Positions 37,801-45,496 of a stretch of 64,000 nt of DNA are shown here, piece after piece; the stretch's first letter is position 1; every line of letters begins with the position of its first letter. Origin of the DNA: Mariniflexile fucanivorans. Its GTDB lineage: Bacteria; Bacteroidota; Bacteroidia; Flavobacteriales; Flavobacteriaceae. The DNA lies in NCBI RefSeq assembly GCF_004341235.1, contig NZ_SLUP01000002.1, positions 186,001 to 250,000 on the forward strand, read 5' to 3'. Position numbers and translations under genes: made by a program. The notes under the pieces are model-generated. The model made no database searches. It worked only from the letters and a program-made list of their open reading frames with translations, and was not told where the DNA came from.

Positions 37801-39794
37801 GAACTTGCTTTAACTACATAAACACCTTTATCAATACTTCCGTTAAGGAGTATATTCTTATAATCATAATTATTGAATTTTGCTGTAACAATTTCAGAAT
37901 TTAGTTTCGCAGTCATGGTGGAAGGATCAAGACTTCTACCATTTACAGTAGCGTTAACGGTTACTTTTCCAAATTGATCGTTTTTAATGAATTTACCCAA
38001 ATCGAAATTTTCCACGCTAGCATCGGCGATGTATTTTTCATTATTTTTTCGTGATTGGTCAAAAGTGGCTTCCACAAGAGCATTACCCATTGAACTTTTC
38101 AAATTCAAACGCGTTTGAAAATCATTTAGGCTACCTTTAAAATTTCCTTCTACATTTAGGTTTTCAGGTAACTTAATGGTGTTTGGAATGGTATTTTTAG
38201 GCGTAAATGAATAAATATCTTTTGAAGAAGTTTCAAAATTAAGAATATTAAGATTAAAAATTGCTTTTTCAATGTTGGGCAAACCGCTAATGGTTCCGTT
38301 TATATTAACATTTGTGCTACCAATACCATTTGCAGTAAACGTATTTATATTTAAATCATCAATTTTACCTTTTATAATAGCATTAAAGTTAACTATAGCA
38401 TTGGGATTGTTCTTAAAAATATCATTGGAATTCAACTGAGGCACCAATAACAAAACATCTTTAAATCCCAATTTACTATCTATTAAATTCGCATCGACAA
38501 CTAGGTTTTCTGGATTTTCACTTAAAGATTCAATAGAAGGATAAAAAATTAAAATATTGTTTTGCAAGGTAGTCTGTGGCGTTTGCAAATACAATTTTTT
38601 AAGCGAAGCGCTTTGGGAAGCATAGTTAAACTCTGTGGTTAATGCTTCCAAACTAAAACCACTTTTTTCTTTAAAAGATAGGGTTTCAATTTCTCCACTG
38701 TATGCCGTATTGTTTATGGCAATTGATTTTCCTTGAAAATTTAAATCGTTCAATTTTAAATGATTGAAATCAATACCTTGAACCGTTTTTACGGCATTAT
38801 TGTTATCGAAAGCAAAATTTAAGTTGGTCAGGGAAATGTCCGCAACATCTATTTTCCATGAAGAACTTGATGTGTTTTCAGCAGTTTTCTCTTTGCTTTC
38901 CGTACTCTTATTGGATGCGGTTAAGGTAATTTCACCGTTAGTTTCAATCAATTCTATAGTTTTTAAAGCAATAATCTGCTTTTCTAAATCAATGATTTCA
39001 ACTTCGGTTTTTAATTTCTTAAATTGAATTTTAGTATCAAGATTTGTAATGGCATCTTTATACTTTATATCAATATTCTCTAAGTTAATATCCTTTAAAC
39101 CTAGCTTTAATATGTTTGTATTTGATTCATTTTCAATTTTTTCAGTGGCTTTTTTAGAAGCTTCCACTATATCTTGATCTAAAACCAATCTTAATCCTTT
39201 TAAATTGATTTCAGGAACATCAAATGTTAAGTTTTCTAAATCAAATGTCTTAATGTCCGTATCAAAATGATAAATAAATAAATTGATATTATTTTTTGCA
39301 ACGGCATCTTGGTAGGTGAATTTTATTTGGTCCAGATTTATGTTTTTAACAGAAATCTCCATGGGTTCAGTATCTGTTTTCGGTTCATTGGTTTCAAATG
39401 CTTTGATAATGTAATCGAAGTTAAATACAGAATCGTTGTTTACTTTAATATTAGCTGTAATATTTTCTAAATCGATGGAATTAATTTCTACCGTATTGTT
39501 CAATAATTTGAGCAAATCAATATCAATTTTCAATGTTTCTCCAGCCAACAGAGTGTCTTTAGATTGGTCTTCGAAGTAAAAATCGTGTAGAATAACTTTT
39601 TTAGGCAGGCCAATTTCGATAGAACCCACTTCTACTTTTGTTTTTATTTTTTCTTGCAAATAAACCACAGCCTTGTCCTTTACAAAATTCTGAACAAAGG
39701 GAATTTGTAATGCAAGTACAATCAATAAAAAAACCGCTACAAATATGAGCAAGATTTTTAAAACGATTTTCGCAACTTTTTTAAGTATAACCAT
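34815..39794 (-). CDS. tamB: TamB-like translocation/assembly or lipid-transfer protein
   Basis: A 1659-residue protein with one N-terminal membrane anchor (about 10-32), then a very long run of repeated beta-strand segments (AsmA-like, for example IDLENITANI and SIDLLDINLENIDIKY-type strands), and a C-terminal TamB/DUF490 domain (about 1200-1600; LTGKYEFTGGAYEMNFNLIKRKFEIEP gives the pattern). Such proteins form hydrophobic grooves bridging the periplasm. It is the first gene of the pair with the TamA-like insertase. Bacteroidota TamB proteins are usually 1400-1700 residues, so it looks full length. Confidence 0.93.
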   Translation of the reverse strand: MVILKKVAKIVLKILLIFVAVFLLIVLALQIPFVQNFVKDKAVVYLQEKIKTKVEVGSIEIGLPKKVILHDFYFEDQSKDTLLAGETLKIDIDLLKLLNNTVEINSIDLENITANIKVNNDSVFNFDYIIKAFETNEPKTDTEPMEISVKNINLDQIKFTYQDAVAKNNINLFIYHFDTDIKTFDLENLTFDVPEINLKGLRLVLDQDIVEASKKATEKIENESNTNILKLGLKDINLENIDIKYKDAITNLDTKIQFKKLKTEVEIIDLEKQIIALKTIELIETNGEITLTASNKSTESKEKTAENTSSSSWKIDVADISLTNLNFAFDNNNAVKTVQGIDFNHLKLNDLNFQGKSIAINNTAYSGEIETLSFKEKSGFSLEALTTEFNYASQSASLKKLYLQTPQTTLQNNILIFYPSIESLSENPENLVVDANLIDSKLGFKDVLLLVPQLNSNDIFKNNPNAIVNFNAIIKGKIDDLNINTFTANGIGSTNVNINGTISGLPNIEKAIFNLNILNFETSSKDIYSFTPKNTIPNTIKLPENLNVEGNFKGSLNDFQTRLNLKSSMGNALVEATFDQSRKNNEKYIADASVENFDLGKFIKNDQFGKVTVNATVNGRSLDPSTMTAKLNSEIVTAKFNNYDYKNILLNGSIDKGVYVVKASSKDPNLNFDLDANGSSNPEKPTVDLKLNMELVDLNKLNLHAGPLKMKGNITANFEDLNPDNLNGTLRANNFLIALEKEQFPLDTISVIAKSNIEKDSIILKSQFANGLITGNYKLSTIADQLTNSISKYYQLDKAYVKNEENQNLDFEFIIKDNVITKKIIPEIIELSEITLNGSYNSVNDSIVINAVIPRLNYANNEVSNGVLKVNTKTDALLYDLSLDKIKVSAFEIQKTSLTGTLEDKTVDYTLNIKDVQNKDKYIISGVYKDSLGASVISFNPEKLLLNYEDWKIDDANFIKLEKKRIMVSNFKIENGQQSFSVQSENNTLNAPILANFENFKLESLTSIAKSNFEIGGTINGEATLNDVTSNLLFVADLDIENLKMKNDTVGNLNVKVDNKTANLYSANVTLTGLDNQLNLEGNYNVTSENLDFNVDIQKLQMTSLQPFTLENLKESEGFLKGKLDITGKAANPNVNGNIKFNDVGFLVVPLNSKFNLINDEIVFNSDKIVFDDFKLQDENGNPLKISGSIDSKDYTNLGFNLNVIADNFRAVNSEAKDNDLFYGELYLDNNLGIKGTLESPIIDGTIKINADTKFTIVLPQSDPSIADREGIVEFIDQDQPVLITYEDPTKQITQTEVKGIDASVNIEVDKEAEISIIIDEVNGDYLKLKGEAELTGGIDPSGKTTLTGKYEFTGGAYEMNFNLIKRKFEIEPESYILWTGEPTTANINITAVYNVEASPLDLVDDQLVGITPETRNTYKQKIPFETNLIMKGELLQPEITFDIVLPDGNNDVSTEIINTTQTKLEQIRTDEDALNKQVFALLLLNRFIGENPFESEAGGTSGAFLAKQSVSKILSQQLNNLAGDLIKGFELDFDLEATEDYSSGEREERTDLNVGLSKQLLDDRLKVTVGSSFGLEGEGQENEQATNIAGDVTADYLLTKDGRYKIRAYRKNNYQVALQGQVIETGVAFIITMNYDKFRELFHSKRKGNRKNKNKNEN

Positions 39795-40011
39795 GAAAAT
39801 TTAGAAACGCTTGTATGTAATAACTGATTTATTTAGTATCACTTTAATGTATTAAAAATACTTTTGTGAAGATATTGCTTTAAAGAATAAGGCTTATTAT
39901 ATAATTATAAAGATTTCTTTCAAGATTTTAACCCTTTTACGTCTTCAAATTAATCAGAGATACACATATCCCATAAGTTATATTTCAGATTTTAAATTAA
40001 ATATGAACAAT

Positions 40012-40055
40012 GTAACCAATGTTACTCAACATATTATTTACAGATAGTATTTTTG
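40012..40055 (+). promoter_or_regulatory. Crp/Fnr-type dyad and -7 element upstream of HMA/cytochrome operon
   Basis: GTAAC-CAAT-GTTAC is a perfect dyad at 40012-40025. A -7 element TATTTTTG lies at 40048-40055; the dyad centre (40018.5) is 29.5 bp from the -7 start. No -33 TTTG is present. This spacing corresponds to the class II activator position (about -41.5). The rest of the 292-bp gap to tamB shows only AT-rich sequence. Confidence 0.7.
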
Positions 40056-40086
40056 AAAATATTAAAAAACCAAATTAAAAAATATC

Positions 40087-40356
40087 ATGATTGCATCAAT
40101 ATTAGTACAAAACCTAAAATGTGGTGGTTGTGCACATACCATATCAACCAAACTTGCAACTATTGAAAATATTACTAACTTGCATGTAGATGTTGATGAA
40201 AGCAAGGTAACTTTCAATTATTTGAATGAAGAAGACACTATTAAGGTGAAAGATAAATTAAAAAGTTTAGGGTATCCGTCCATAGAAGATTCGAATTCTT
40301 TAACATCAAAAGCTAAATCTTTTGTAAGTTGTGCTACGGGCAAACTATCAAAATAA
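40087..40356 (+). CDS. Heavy-metal-associated (HMA) domain protein
   Basis: An 89-residue CopZ-like protein with the metal motif CGGC (Cys12, Cys15) after strand 1 and a ferredoxin-like babbab fold over residues 1-68. A C-terminal extension adds one more Cys (FVSCATG). It probably binds Cu(I) or another soft metal. It lies 10 bp upstream of the cytochrome gene in one operon and shares a regulatory dyad with the copper-receptor and sulfur genes. Confidence 0.9.
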   Translation: MIASILVQNLKCGGCAHTISTKLATIENITNLHVDVDESKVTFNYLNEEDTIKVKDKLKSLGYPSIEDSNSLTSKAKSFVSCATGKLSK

Positions 40357-40366
40357 AATAATAAGT

Positions 40367-41353
40367 ATGATAAAAAACATCATAACAATAGTGTTTATCT
40401 CTTTGGTTTTTAGCTGCAATAATTCTAAAAAAGGAAATTACATTTCCAAAGATAAAGAAGAGAATACACCATTACATCCAGGTAAAAAGTTAATGGAAAC
40501 CAATTGTTATGTTTGTCATAATCCTGCTGCTAGTGAAGAAGATAGAATTGCGCCGGCAATGGTAGCCGTTAAAAACCATTATATTGACAGCAACACTTCA
40601 AAAGAAGAATTTATCGCTAAAATGCAAGCTTGGATTAAAAACCCGAATAAAGACGATGCAAAAATGGTTGGTTCTGTAGATCGTTTTGGTGTGATGCCAA
40701 AAACACCATATCCTGAAAAAACCATAGAACAAATTGCAGATTACATGTTTGATAATGATATTGAAGGTTCAAAAGATTTTGAAAAACATTTTAATGAGGA
40801 AATAGGCACAGGCAATGCACAAGGCAAAGAAATGGGACAAGAAAAATCCCAAACTAATTTTCAAAATTTACCTTATGCTGAACGTGGTTTGAAATATGCA
40901 TTGACCACTAAAGCCGTATTAGGTAAAAATTTAATGGGAACCATTCAAAAAAAAGGCACTTTGGAAGCTTTATCATTTTGTAATGTAGAGGCATACCCGT
41001 TGACGGATAGTATGGCTGTTGTGCATAACGCAACCATTAAGCGGGCAACGGATAAACCTAGAAACCCACAAAACCAAGCAAATACTGAAGAATTAAAATA
41101 TATTAAAACATTCAAAGAAGTAGTTGGAAACAACGAAGAACCTAAACCAATTGTAAAAGAGTTGGATGATAAAGTTCAGGTCTTCTACCCTATTACCACA
41201 AATACCATGTGCCTACAATGCCATGGAAAACCAAATGAAACTATTGAAAAATCAACATTAACAAAAATTAAAAATTTATACCATACCGATAAAGCTATTG
41301 GGTATGATGTAAATGAAGTAAGAGGTATTTGGAGTATTACTTTTGATAAATAA
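40367..41353 (+). CDS. Cytochrome c lipoprotein with DUF3365 (Tll0287-like) heme domain
   Basis: About 328 residues from the ATG at 40367; the earlier frame start at 40331 overlaps the HMA gene and lacks a signal. The signal ends in a lipobox (ISLVFSC, Cys17). A class I cytochrome c domain occupies 35-130 with NCYVCH (Cys47, Cys50, His51) and a Met ligand candidate in GVMPKTPYPE. The DUF3365 domain (about 155-328) has a second heme motif CLQCH. It is a periplasmic or surface diheme protein, possibly a redox or gas sensor or an electron carrier. It is followed at once by a thioredoxin. Confidence 0.88.
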   Translation: MIKNIITIVFISLVFSCNNSKKGNYISKDKEENTPLHPGKKLMETNCYVCHNPAASEEDRIAPAMVAVKNHYIDSNTSKEEFIAKMQAWIKNPNKDDAKMVGSVDRFGVMPKTPYPEKTIEQIADYMFDNDIEGSKDFEKHFNEEIGTGNAQGKEMGQEKSQTNFQNLPYAERGLKYALTTKAVLGKNLMGTIQKKGTLEALSFCNVEAYPLTDSMAVVHNATIKRATDKPRNPQNQANTEELKYIKTFKEVVGNNEEPKPIVKELDDKVQVFYPITTNTMCLQCHGKPNETIEKSTLTKIKNLYHTDKAIGYDVNEVRGIWSITFDK

Positions 41354-41357
41354 AAAC

Positions 41358-41660
41358 ATGTCAGGTATGAGCAAATTTTCAGAATTAATAAATCAAGATA
41401 AACCAGTTTTGGTCGATTTCTTTGCAGAATGGTGCGGACCATGTAAAATGTTAGCGCCCATTTTAAAACAAGTAAAAGATAGCTTAGGCGATCGTGTATC
41501 TATTGTAAAAATAGATGTGGATAAAAACCAAGCCTTAGCTGCAAAATACAAAGTAAGAGGTGTACCAACCATGATGCTATTTAAAGATGGAAAACAGGTA
41601 TGGAAACAATCGGGTGTATTACAAAAAGATGAAATTATTAACATAATAACCACTTACTAA
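41358..41660 (+). CDS. Thioredoxin
   Basis: About 100 residues with the WCGPC active site and cis-Pro in VRGVPTMMLF. No signal peptide, so it is cytoplasmic. The ATG at 41358 is preferred over 41343, which overlaps the cytochrome stop region; 41367 is also possible. A dedicated thioredoxin in this operon could reduce the peroxiredoxin or persulfide enzymes encoded nearby (inference). Confidence 0.92.
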   Translation: MSGMSKFSELINQDKPVLVDFFAEWCGPCKMLAPILKQVKDSLGDRVSIVKIDVDKNQALAAKYKVRGVPTMMLFKDGKQVWKQSGVLQKDEIINIITTY

Positions 41661-41765
41661 AAAGGTTTTATAAAAGCATCGAACTATATTCGGTTTACTG
41701 ACAAATGTCATATTTCATAAGAATTAAGTTTGTAATTTTATACTCAGAAAAAAAACAGAAAAAGT

Positions 41766-41936
41766 ATGATTAAATCTTTAATAGCATTATATAGTTGGTC
41801 TAACGGAGTTGTCATGATTGCAATCTTCGCTTTAGTTTGTATTACCTTAGTTGGTATACTCATTAATTTTATGATGAAAGGAAAAGATAAAGATGTTTCT
41901 AACAATCTGAATGAAGACGAAAACACAGAACACTGA
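41766..41936 (+). CDS. 56-residue single-span membrane protein
   Basis: ATG at 41766 to TGA at 41934-41936. A hydrophobic segment of about 22 residues (VVMIAIFALVCITLVGILIN, residues 15-34) is followed by a charged tail rich in Lys, Asp, Asn and Glu. It is preceded by an A-rich leader and followed 20 bp later by a strong terminator, which supports expression. It may be the last gene of the HMA-cytochrome-thioredoxin operon or have its own promoter. I do not recognise the family. Confidence 0.65.
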   Translation: MIKSLIALYSWSNGVVMIAIFALVCITLVGILINFMMKGKDKDVSNNLNEDENTEH

Positions 41937-41952
41937 TTAAAATTAATTTATA

Positions 41953-41992
41953 GCAAAAAAAGGGGTAGTTTATAATAAACTACCCTTTTTTT
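41953..41992. terminator. Bidirectional terminator between small membrane gene and TonB receptor
   Basis: Inverted repeat GGGTAGTTTA (41963-41972) / TAAACTACCC (41976-41985) flanked by A-runs on the left and T-runs on the right. It can terminate the plus-strand operon and the minus-strand receptor operon, whose stop is at 42008. Confidence 0.9.
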
Positions 41993-42007
41993 ATTGTGGA
42001 AAAACAA

Positions 42008-44119
42008 CTAAAATTTATATTGTAAAAAGGCGGAAAAATTTCTACCTGGTTCTGTAATTGGAGTGTTTCCCAAATCTGCTTGATTTGTAAACGAAAAGTT
42101 TAAATGGTTGACATAAGCTTCATCTAATGCATTTATAACAGCAACACCCAGCGTAACATTTTTAATTGGTTTTAAGCCCAACCTAAAATCCAATGTTTGA
42201 TAACCATCAGTTTCTGTTTCGCCAAAACTTTTAGAAATATTTTCTTGTTTTGATACTACATTGTACTGAATATTTCCCCAAAATTTATCCTTTTCAATTC
42301 CAAAAAATAATCGGGTTGTTAACGGTGGTGTTAGTGGCAATGATTCTGCCAAATCTTTGTTTTTGGAGTACACATAAGAGAGTTCAGATTTTAGAAAATA
42401 ATCATCTAAAAAATCTAATTGAACCATCGCTTCAAAACCGGTTTTATAGGCTTCATCAAGATTTCTAAACACTTTTGGGTTTATTGGCTGAACCGTAGGG
42501 CTGAACTTTCGGTTTAAAGTTTCATCTACAATACCCACAATATAGTTTTCGAAAAACGAATAGTAAAAAGACGTTTCATATTTAAAACTATTAAAACCAT
42601 TTTTTAATGGTTCGTTTCCTTTAAATCCAATTTCAAATTGATTATTAACTTCTGCTTTTAAATCTGGATTCCCAATATATTCATATGGATCTTGACCTAC
42701 GGAAAAGTGATTGATGAAACGTTCTATCATATTTGCAGACCGAACACCTCGACCATAAGCAGCTTCTAAAGTAAACCTATTTGAAACTACTTTTTTTACG
42801 GAAACCGTTCCACTAATATTATGTTCTGTACGTTTTTCAAGATCGTACATGGCTGCAAAGTCTTCTTCAGGATCCTGTATATCGGCAGTAACATTATCAT
42901 AACGCATGCCTGCGGTAAGAACCGTTTTAGAATTTAAACTGTATTTAGCTTCTGTAAAAACACCAAAATCGTTGATGTAGGAATCCTGCCAAACCTTATC
43001 ATTAAAGGTTCTGGGTGTTGGCAAAGTAGTACCGTTCATTATTTTCACCAATCTTGTTCTACCACCATCTCTTGCAACATGCATGGCATCTAAACCTGAA
43101 AACACATTCAATTTTTCAATGGGATGCCAATTAAGTTCAATTTTACCACCAGCCGTGGTAGCATCGACAGCAGATGAAGATTCCGTCATCATAAAAGAAG
43201 GTCGGTTATTATTGGTCATTAAATGATCAACATAACTGTAATAAACCTTTGCGGTTAATGCTTTTGCAATTTCACCCATGTTGTCCAATGTATAGTCCAA
43301 GGAAATAATACTGCTATTGTCGTACTCTGTATCCATAGGTAGTGCCGCATGTAACACGTCACGTCCAAAAGATTGTCTCCAATGTGCTTGCAAGCGTTGA
43401 TCGTCAGAAAAATTATAGCCCATTTTTAAGCCATAATCGGTACTTCTAAAAGACGATGGAATTTCAACTCCATCACCATCTTCATAATTTCCAAAATCCC
43501 GGTAACCTGCATTGGCAACAATATCATATTTATTCTGTATATATTGAAGTTGCACTAAATTTACTAAGGAGTTTCCATTGCTTTCATAACCACCTGAAAC
43601 TTTTCCGTGTAAACCAAGTTCTTCATAATCTGTTTTTTGGGTTACCAAATTTACAATACCTCCAAAAGTAGCTCCGTACCTCACGGTATAAGGGCCTTTT
43701 ATAATTTCAATTTTAGCAATTTCTTCAGGAATTATATGGGTGGTAATGGGGTCCATTCTATTCGGGCATGCATGCATTGCTTTGGTGCCACCATCATACT
43801 GAATGTTTAATTGTTCGTATTGTGCTGCTCTAAAGGAAGGATCGATGGCATAATTCCCTCTTTTAATTACCGAAAACCCATTGATGTTATTGAATAAATC
43901 GGCCACATTTTTAGGCTGTACAACCTTTTCATCATAATTATTGGCAACAACGGTTAGTACCGGATCTGTTTTTAAATTTCCGGTAACAATCACTTCATTA
44001 AGTTTTGTTATTTTTTGTTTAATAGTATCTTTTTCAGTCGGTTTTAGTTCTTGACCATAAGATACAGCTGTAATAAGCGTGCATAAAAGCACACTGTATA
44101 ATGTTTTCATCAGTTTCAA
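42008..44119 (-). CDS. TonB-dependent copper receptor, OprC/NosA-like
   Basis: A 703-residue outer-membrane receptor: signal peptide (1-22), plug domain (about 40-160, with EVIVTGNL and IEIIKGPYTVRYGATFGGIVNLVT) and a 22-strand barrel ending in LQYKF. Residues 116-122 read HACPNRM, so Cys118 and Met122 form CxxxM. DHLMTNN provides His299 and Met301. In Pseudomonas OprC the copper ligands are, from memory, Cys143/Met147 and His323/Met325, with almost the same separation (176 against 177 residues here). I infer copper import. It follows the small Cys-rich exported protein gene on the same strand. Confidence 0.88.
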   Translation of the reverse strand: MKLMKTLYSVLLCTLITAVSYGQELKPTEKDTIKQKITKLNEVIVTGNLKTDPVLTVVANNYDEKVVQPKNVADLFNNINGFSVIKRGNYAIDPSFRAAQYEQLNIQYDGGTKAMHACPNRMDPITTHIIPEEIAKIEIIKGPYTVRYGATFGGIVNLVTQKTDYEELGLHGKVSGGYESNGNSLVNLVQLQYIQNKYDIVANAGYRDFGNYEDGDGVEIPSSFRSTDYGLKMGYNFSDDQRLQAHWRQSFGRDVLHAALPMDTEYDNSSIISLDYTLDNMGEIAKALTAKVYYSYVDHLMTNNNRPSFMMTESSSAVDATTAGGKIELNWHPIEKLNVFSGLDAMHVARDGGRTRLVKIMNGTTLPTPRTFNDKVWQDSYINDFGVFTEAKYSLNSKTVLTAGMRYDNVTADIQDPEEDFAAMYDLEKRTEHNISGTVSVKKVVSNRFTLEAAYGRGVRSANMIERFINHFSVGQDPYEYIGNPDLKAEVNNQFEIGFKGNEPLKNGFNSFKYETSFYYSFFENYIVGIVDETLNRKFSPTVQPINPKVFRNLDEAYKTGFEAMVQLDFLDDYFLKSELSYVYSKNKDLAESLPLTPPLTTRLFFGIEKDKFWGNIQYNVVSKQENISKSFGETETDGYQTLDFRLGLKPIKNVTLGVAVINALDEAYVNHLNFSFTNQADLGNTPITEPGRNFSAFLQYKF

Positions 44120-44171
44120 TATTATATTAATTTAAATAATTTAGGCAGTGCTTACTACCAATTAAAAAAAC

Positions 44172-44552
44172 TTATGAAACTCGTGGCGGACGAAAACAAC
44201 CTTCTATATCACTAAAAGAATATAGGTTGAAATAATATGAGAAATGCTGTTTTTTGCACTCTATTTTATTGGTAAATACAAATTCTGAAATGGGGCTTGG
44301 GTATAATAAAAGTTCCTTAAAATCAATAATACTTTCTGGTGTTTTCTGCTCTTTACTTTGCGATTCTGCAACTTTTTTTAAATGGCATTTACCATTACAT
44401 TGAAGTTCGGGTTTGTCTTTATTTTCACAAAGATTTTCAATAAATCCCATTTTATCCAATTCATAATAAGCATATGTAAAAGATACCCTAGTGCTATTGA
44501 ATAAAATCAATACCATTAAGATAAAAGTTATTATGTATGTGCCTGTTTTCAA
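44172..44552 (-). CDS. Small Cys-rich exported protein upstream of copper receptor, TTG start
   Basis: A 126-residue frame starting at TTG 44552, directly preceded by an in-frame TAA, so no ATG alternative exists upstream; an internal Met at residue 13 would cut into the hydrophobic segment. Residues 5-24 are a membrane or signal segment. CENKDKPELQCNGKCHLKK (residues about 43-61) is a likely metal site. The C-terminus ends in GCFRPPRVS. The protein at 51674-52036 has a similar plan and end (SPPPRLA). It lies 52 bp upstream of the copper receptor, so a copper-handling role is likely. Family not identified. Confidence 0.75.
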   Translation of the reverse strand: MKTGTYIITFILMVLILFNSTRVSFTYAYYELDKMGFIENLCENKDKPELQCNGKCHLKKVAESQSKEQKTPESIIDFKELLLYPSPISEFVFTNKIECKKQHFSYYFNLYSFSDIEGCFRPPRVS

Positions 44553-44558
44553 TTATAG

Positions 44559-44601
44559 CAAATTTAAAACAGTCTGTTGGTTATTAAACTGATATTTATC
44601 A
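44559..44601 (-). promoter_or_regulatory. FNR-like dyad and -7 element of copper-receptor operon
   Basis: TGATATTTATCA at 44590-44601 is a perfect TGAT-N4-ATCA dyad. On the minus strand the -7 element TAAATTTG starts at 44566; the dyad centre (44595.5) is 29.5 bp from it. The -7 element ends 6 bp before the TTG codon, which implies a leaderless or nearly leaderless mRNA. The sequence is the exact reverse complement of the box at 62806-62817. Confidence 0.68.
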
Positions 44602-44678
44602 TTGACTTTGAGGTAGTATAATACTACTTTGATTCATTAAATAATTTATAAAGTTATTACTAAAACTAGATTCTTTAA

Positions 44679-44722
44679 GTAACATTAGTAGCATAGATAA
44701 ATACTATGAAGTTATATATTTG
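44679..44722 (+). promoter_or_regulatory. Degenerate Crp/Fnr-type dyad and -7 element of peroxiredoxin gene
   Basis: GTAAC-ATTA-GTAGC at 44679-44692 has a perfect left half and a degenerate right half. The -7 element TATATTTG is at 44715-44722. The centre-to-box distance is 29.5 bp, as in the better sites. The 197-bp gap is shared with the divergent copper-receptor operon. Confidence 0.5.
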
Positions 44723-44749
44723 CAATAAATAAATTAAATACTTATAATT

Positions 44750-45421
44750 ATGAATACAACAGATTTAACAGAAAAAACAGAAAACAATAATGCCATGCCA
44801 AGAATTGGTGATTTTGCACCAGATTTTGAAGCTGTGACTACAAAAGGTAAAATTAAATTTTCAGATTTCGCAAAAGATAAATGGGTGGTTATGTTCTCGC
44901 ATCCAGCCGATTTCACCCCTGTTTGCACCACAGAAATGAGTGGATTTGCAACTAGAAAAAGTGAATTCGACGCCTTAAATACCGAACTTTTAGGATTGAG
45001 TATCGATAGTATTCACGCACACTTAGGATGGGTACAAAATGTAAGAGAAAATACTGGAGTTTATTTTGATTTCCCCATTATTGCAGATATCGATATGAAA
45101 GTATCTAAACTTTACGGAATGCTTCAGCCTAATGAAAGTGAAACAGCTGCAGTTAGAGCCGTTTTCTTTATCGATCCTAAGAAAAAAATTCGTTTGGTCA
45201 TGTATTATCCTTTAAATGTAGGTAGAAATATGAACGAAATTCTAAGAGCATTGGAAGCCTTACAAACTTCAGATAAATATAAAGTAGCCATGCCTTTAGA
45301 TTGGAAAAAAGGAGATAAAGTTATTGTTGGACCACCTAAAACTTTAGATGAACTAAACGACAGACTTAACGATGATTCTTTAGAAAAAGTTGATTGGTAT
45401 TTGGCTAAGAAAAATATCTAA
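44750..45421 (+). CDS. 1-Cys peroxiredoxin (Prx6 subfamily)
   Basis: A 223-residue cytoplasmic thiol peroxidase. The peroxidatic Cys59 is in HPADFTPVCTTE. No second cysteine is present, so it is a 1-Cys enzyme. The long C-terminal Prx6 arm contains PLNVGRNMNEILRALEALQ and WKKGDKVIVGPP. It detoxifies peroxides, and possibly persulfides. A terminator follows, and the next gene is the persulfide-dioxygenase-like protein 75 bp downstream. Confidence 0.94.
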   Translation: MNTTDLTEKTENNNAMPRIGDFAPDFEAVTTKGKIKFSDFAKDKWVVMFSHPADFTPVCTTEMSGFATRKSEFDALNTELLGLSIDSIHAHLGWVQNVRENTGVYFDFPIIADIDMKVSKLYGMLQPNESETAAVRAVFFIDPKKKIRLVMYYPLNVGRNMNEILRALEALQTSDKYKVAMPLDWKKGDKVIVGPPKTLDELNDRLNDDSLEKVDWYLAKKNI

Positions 45422-45430
45422 AATTATCTT

Positions 45431-45471
45431 AAAAATTCGGTCTTTATTTTATAGATAAGACCGAATTTTTT
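45431..45471 (+). terminator. Intrinsic terminator after peroxiredoxin
   Basis: AAAAATTCGGTCTT / AAGACCGAATTTTT stem with an A/T loop, then T-rich sequence. Begins about 10 bp after the stop. Confidence 0.88.
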
Positions 45472-45496
45472 ATATTAAGACATTAAAAAAAGGAAT

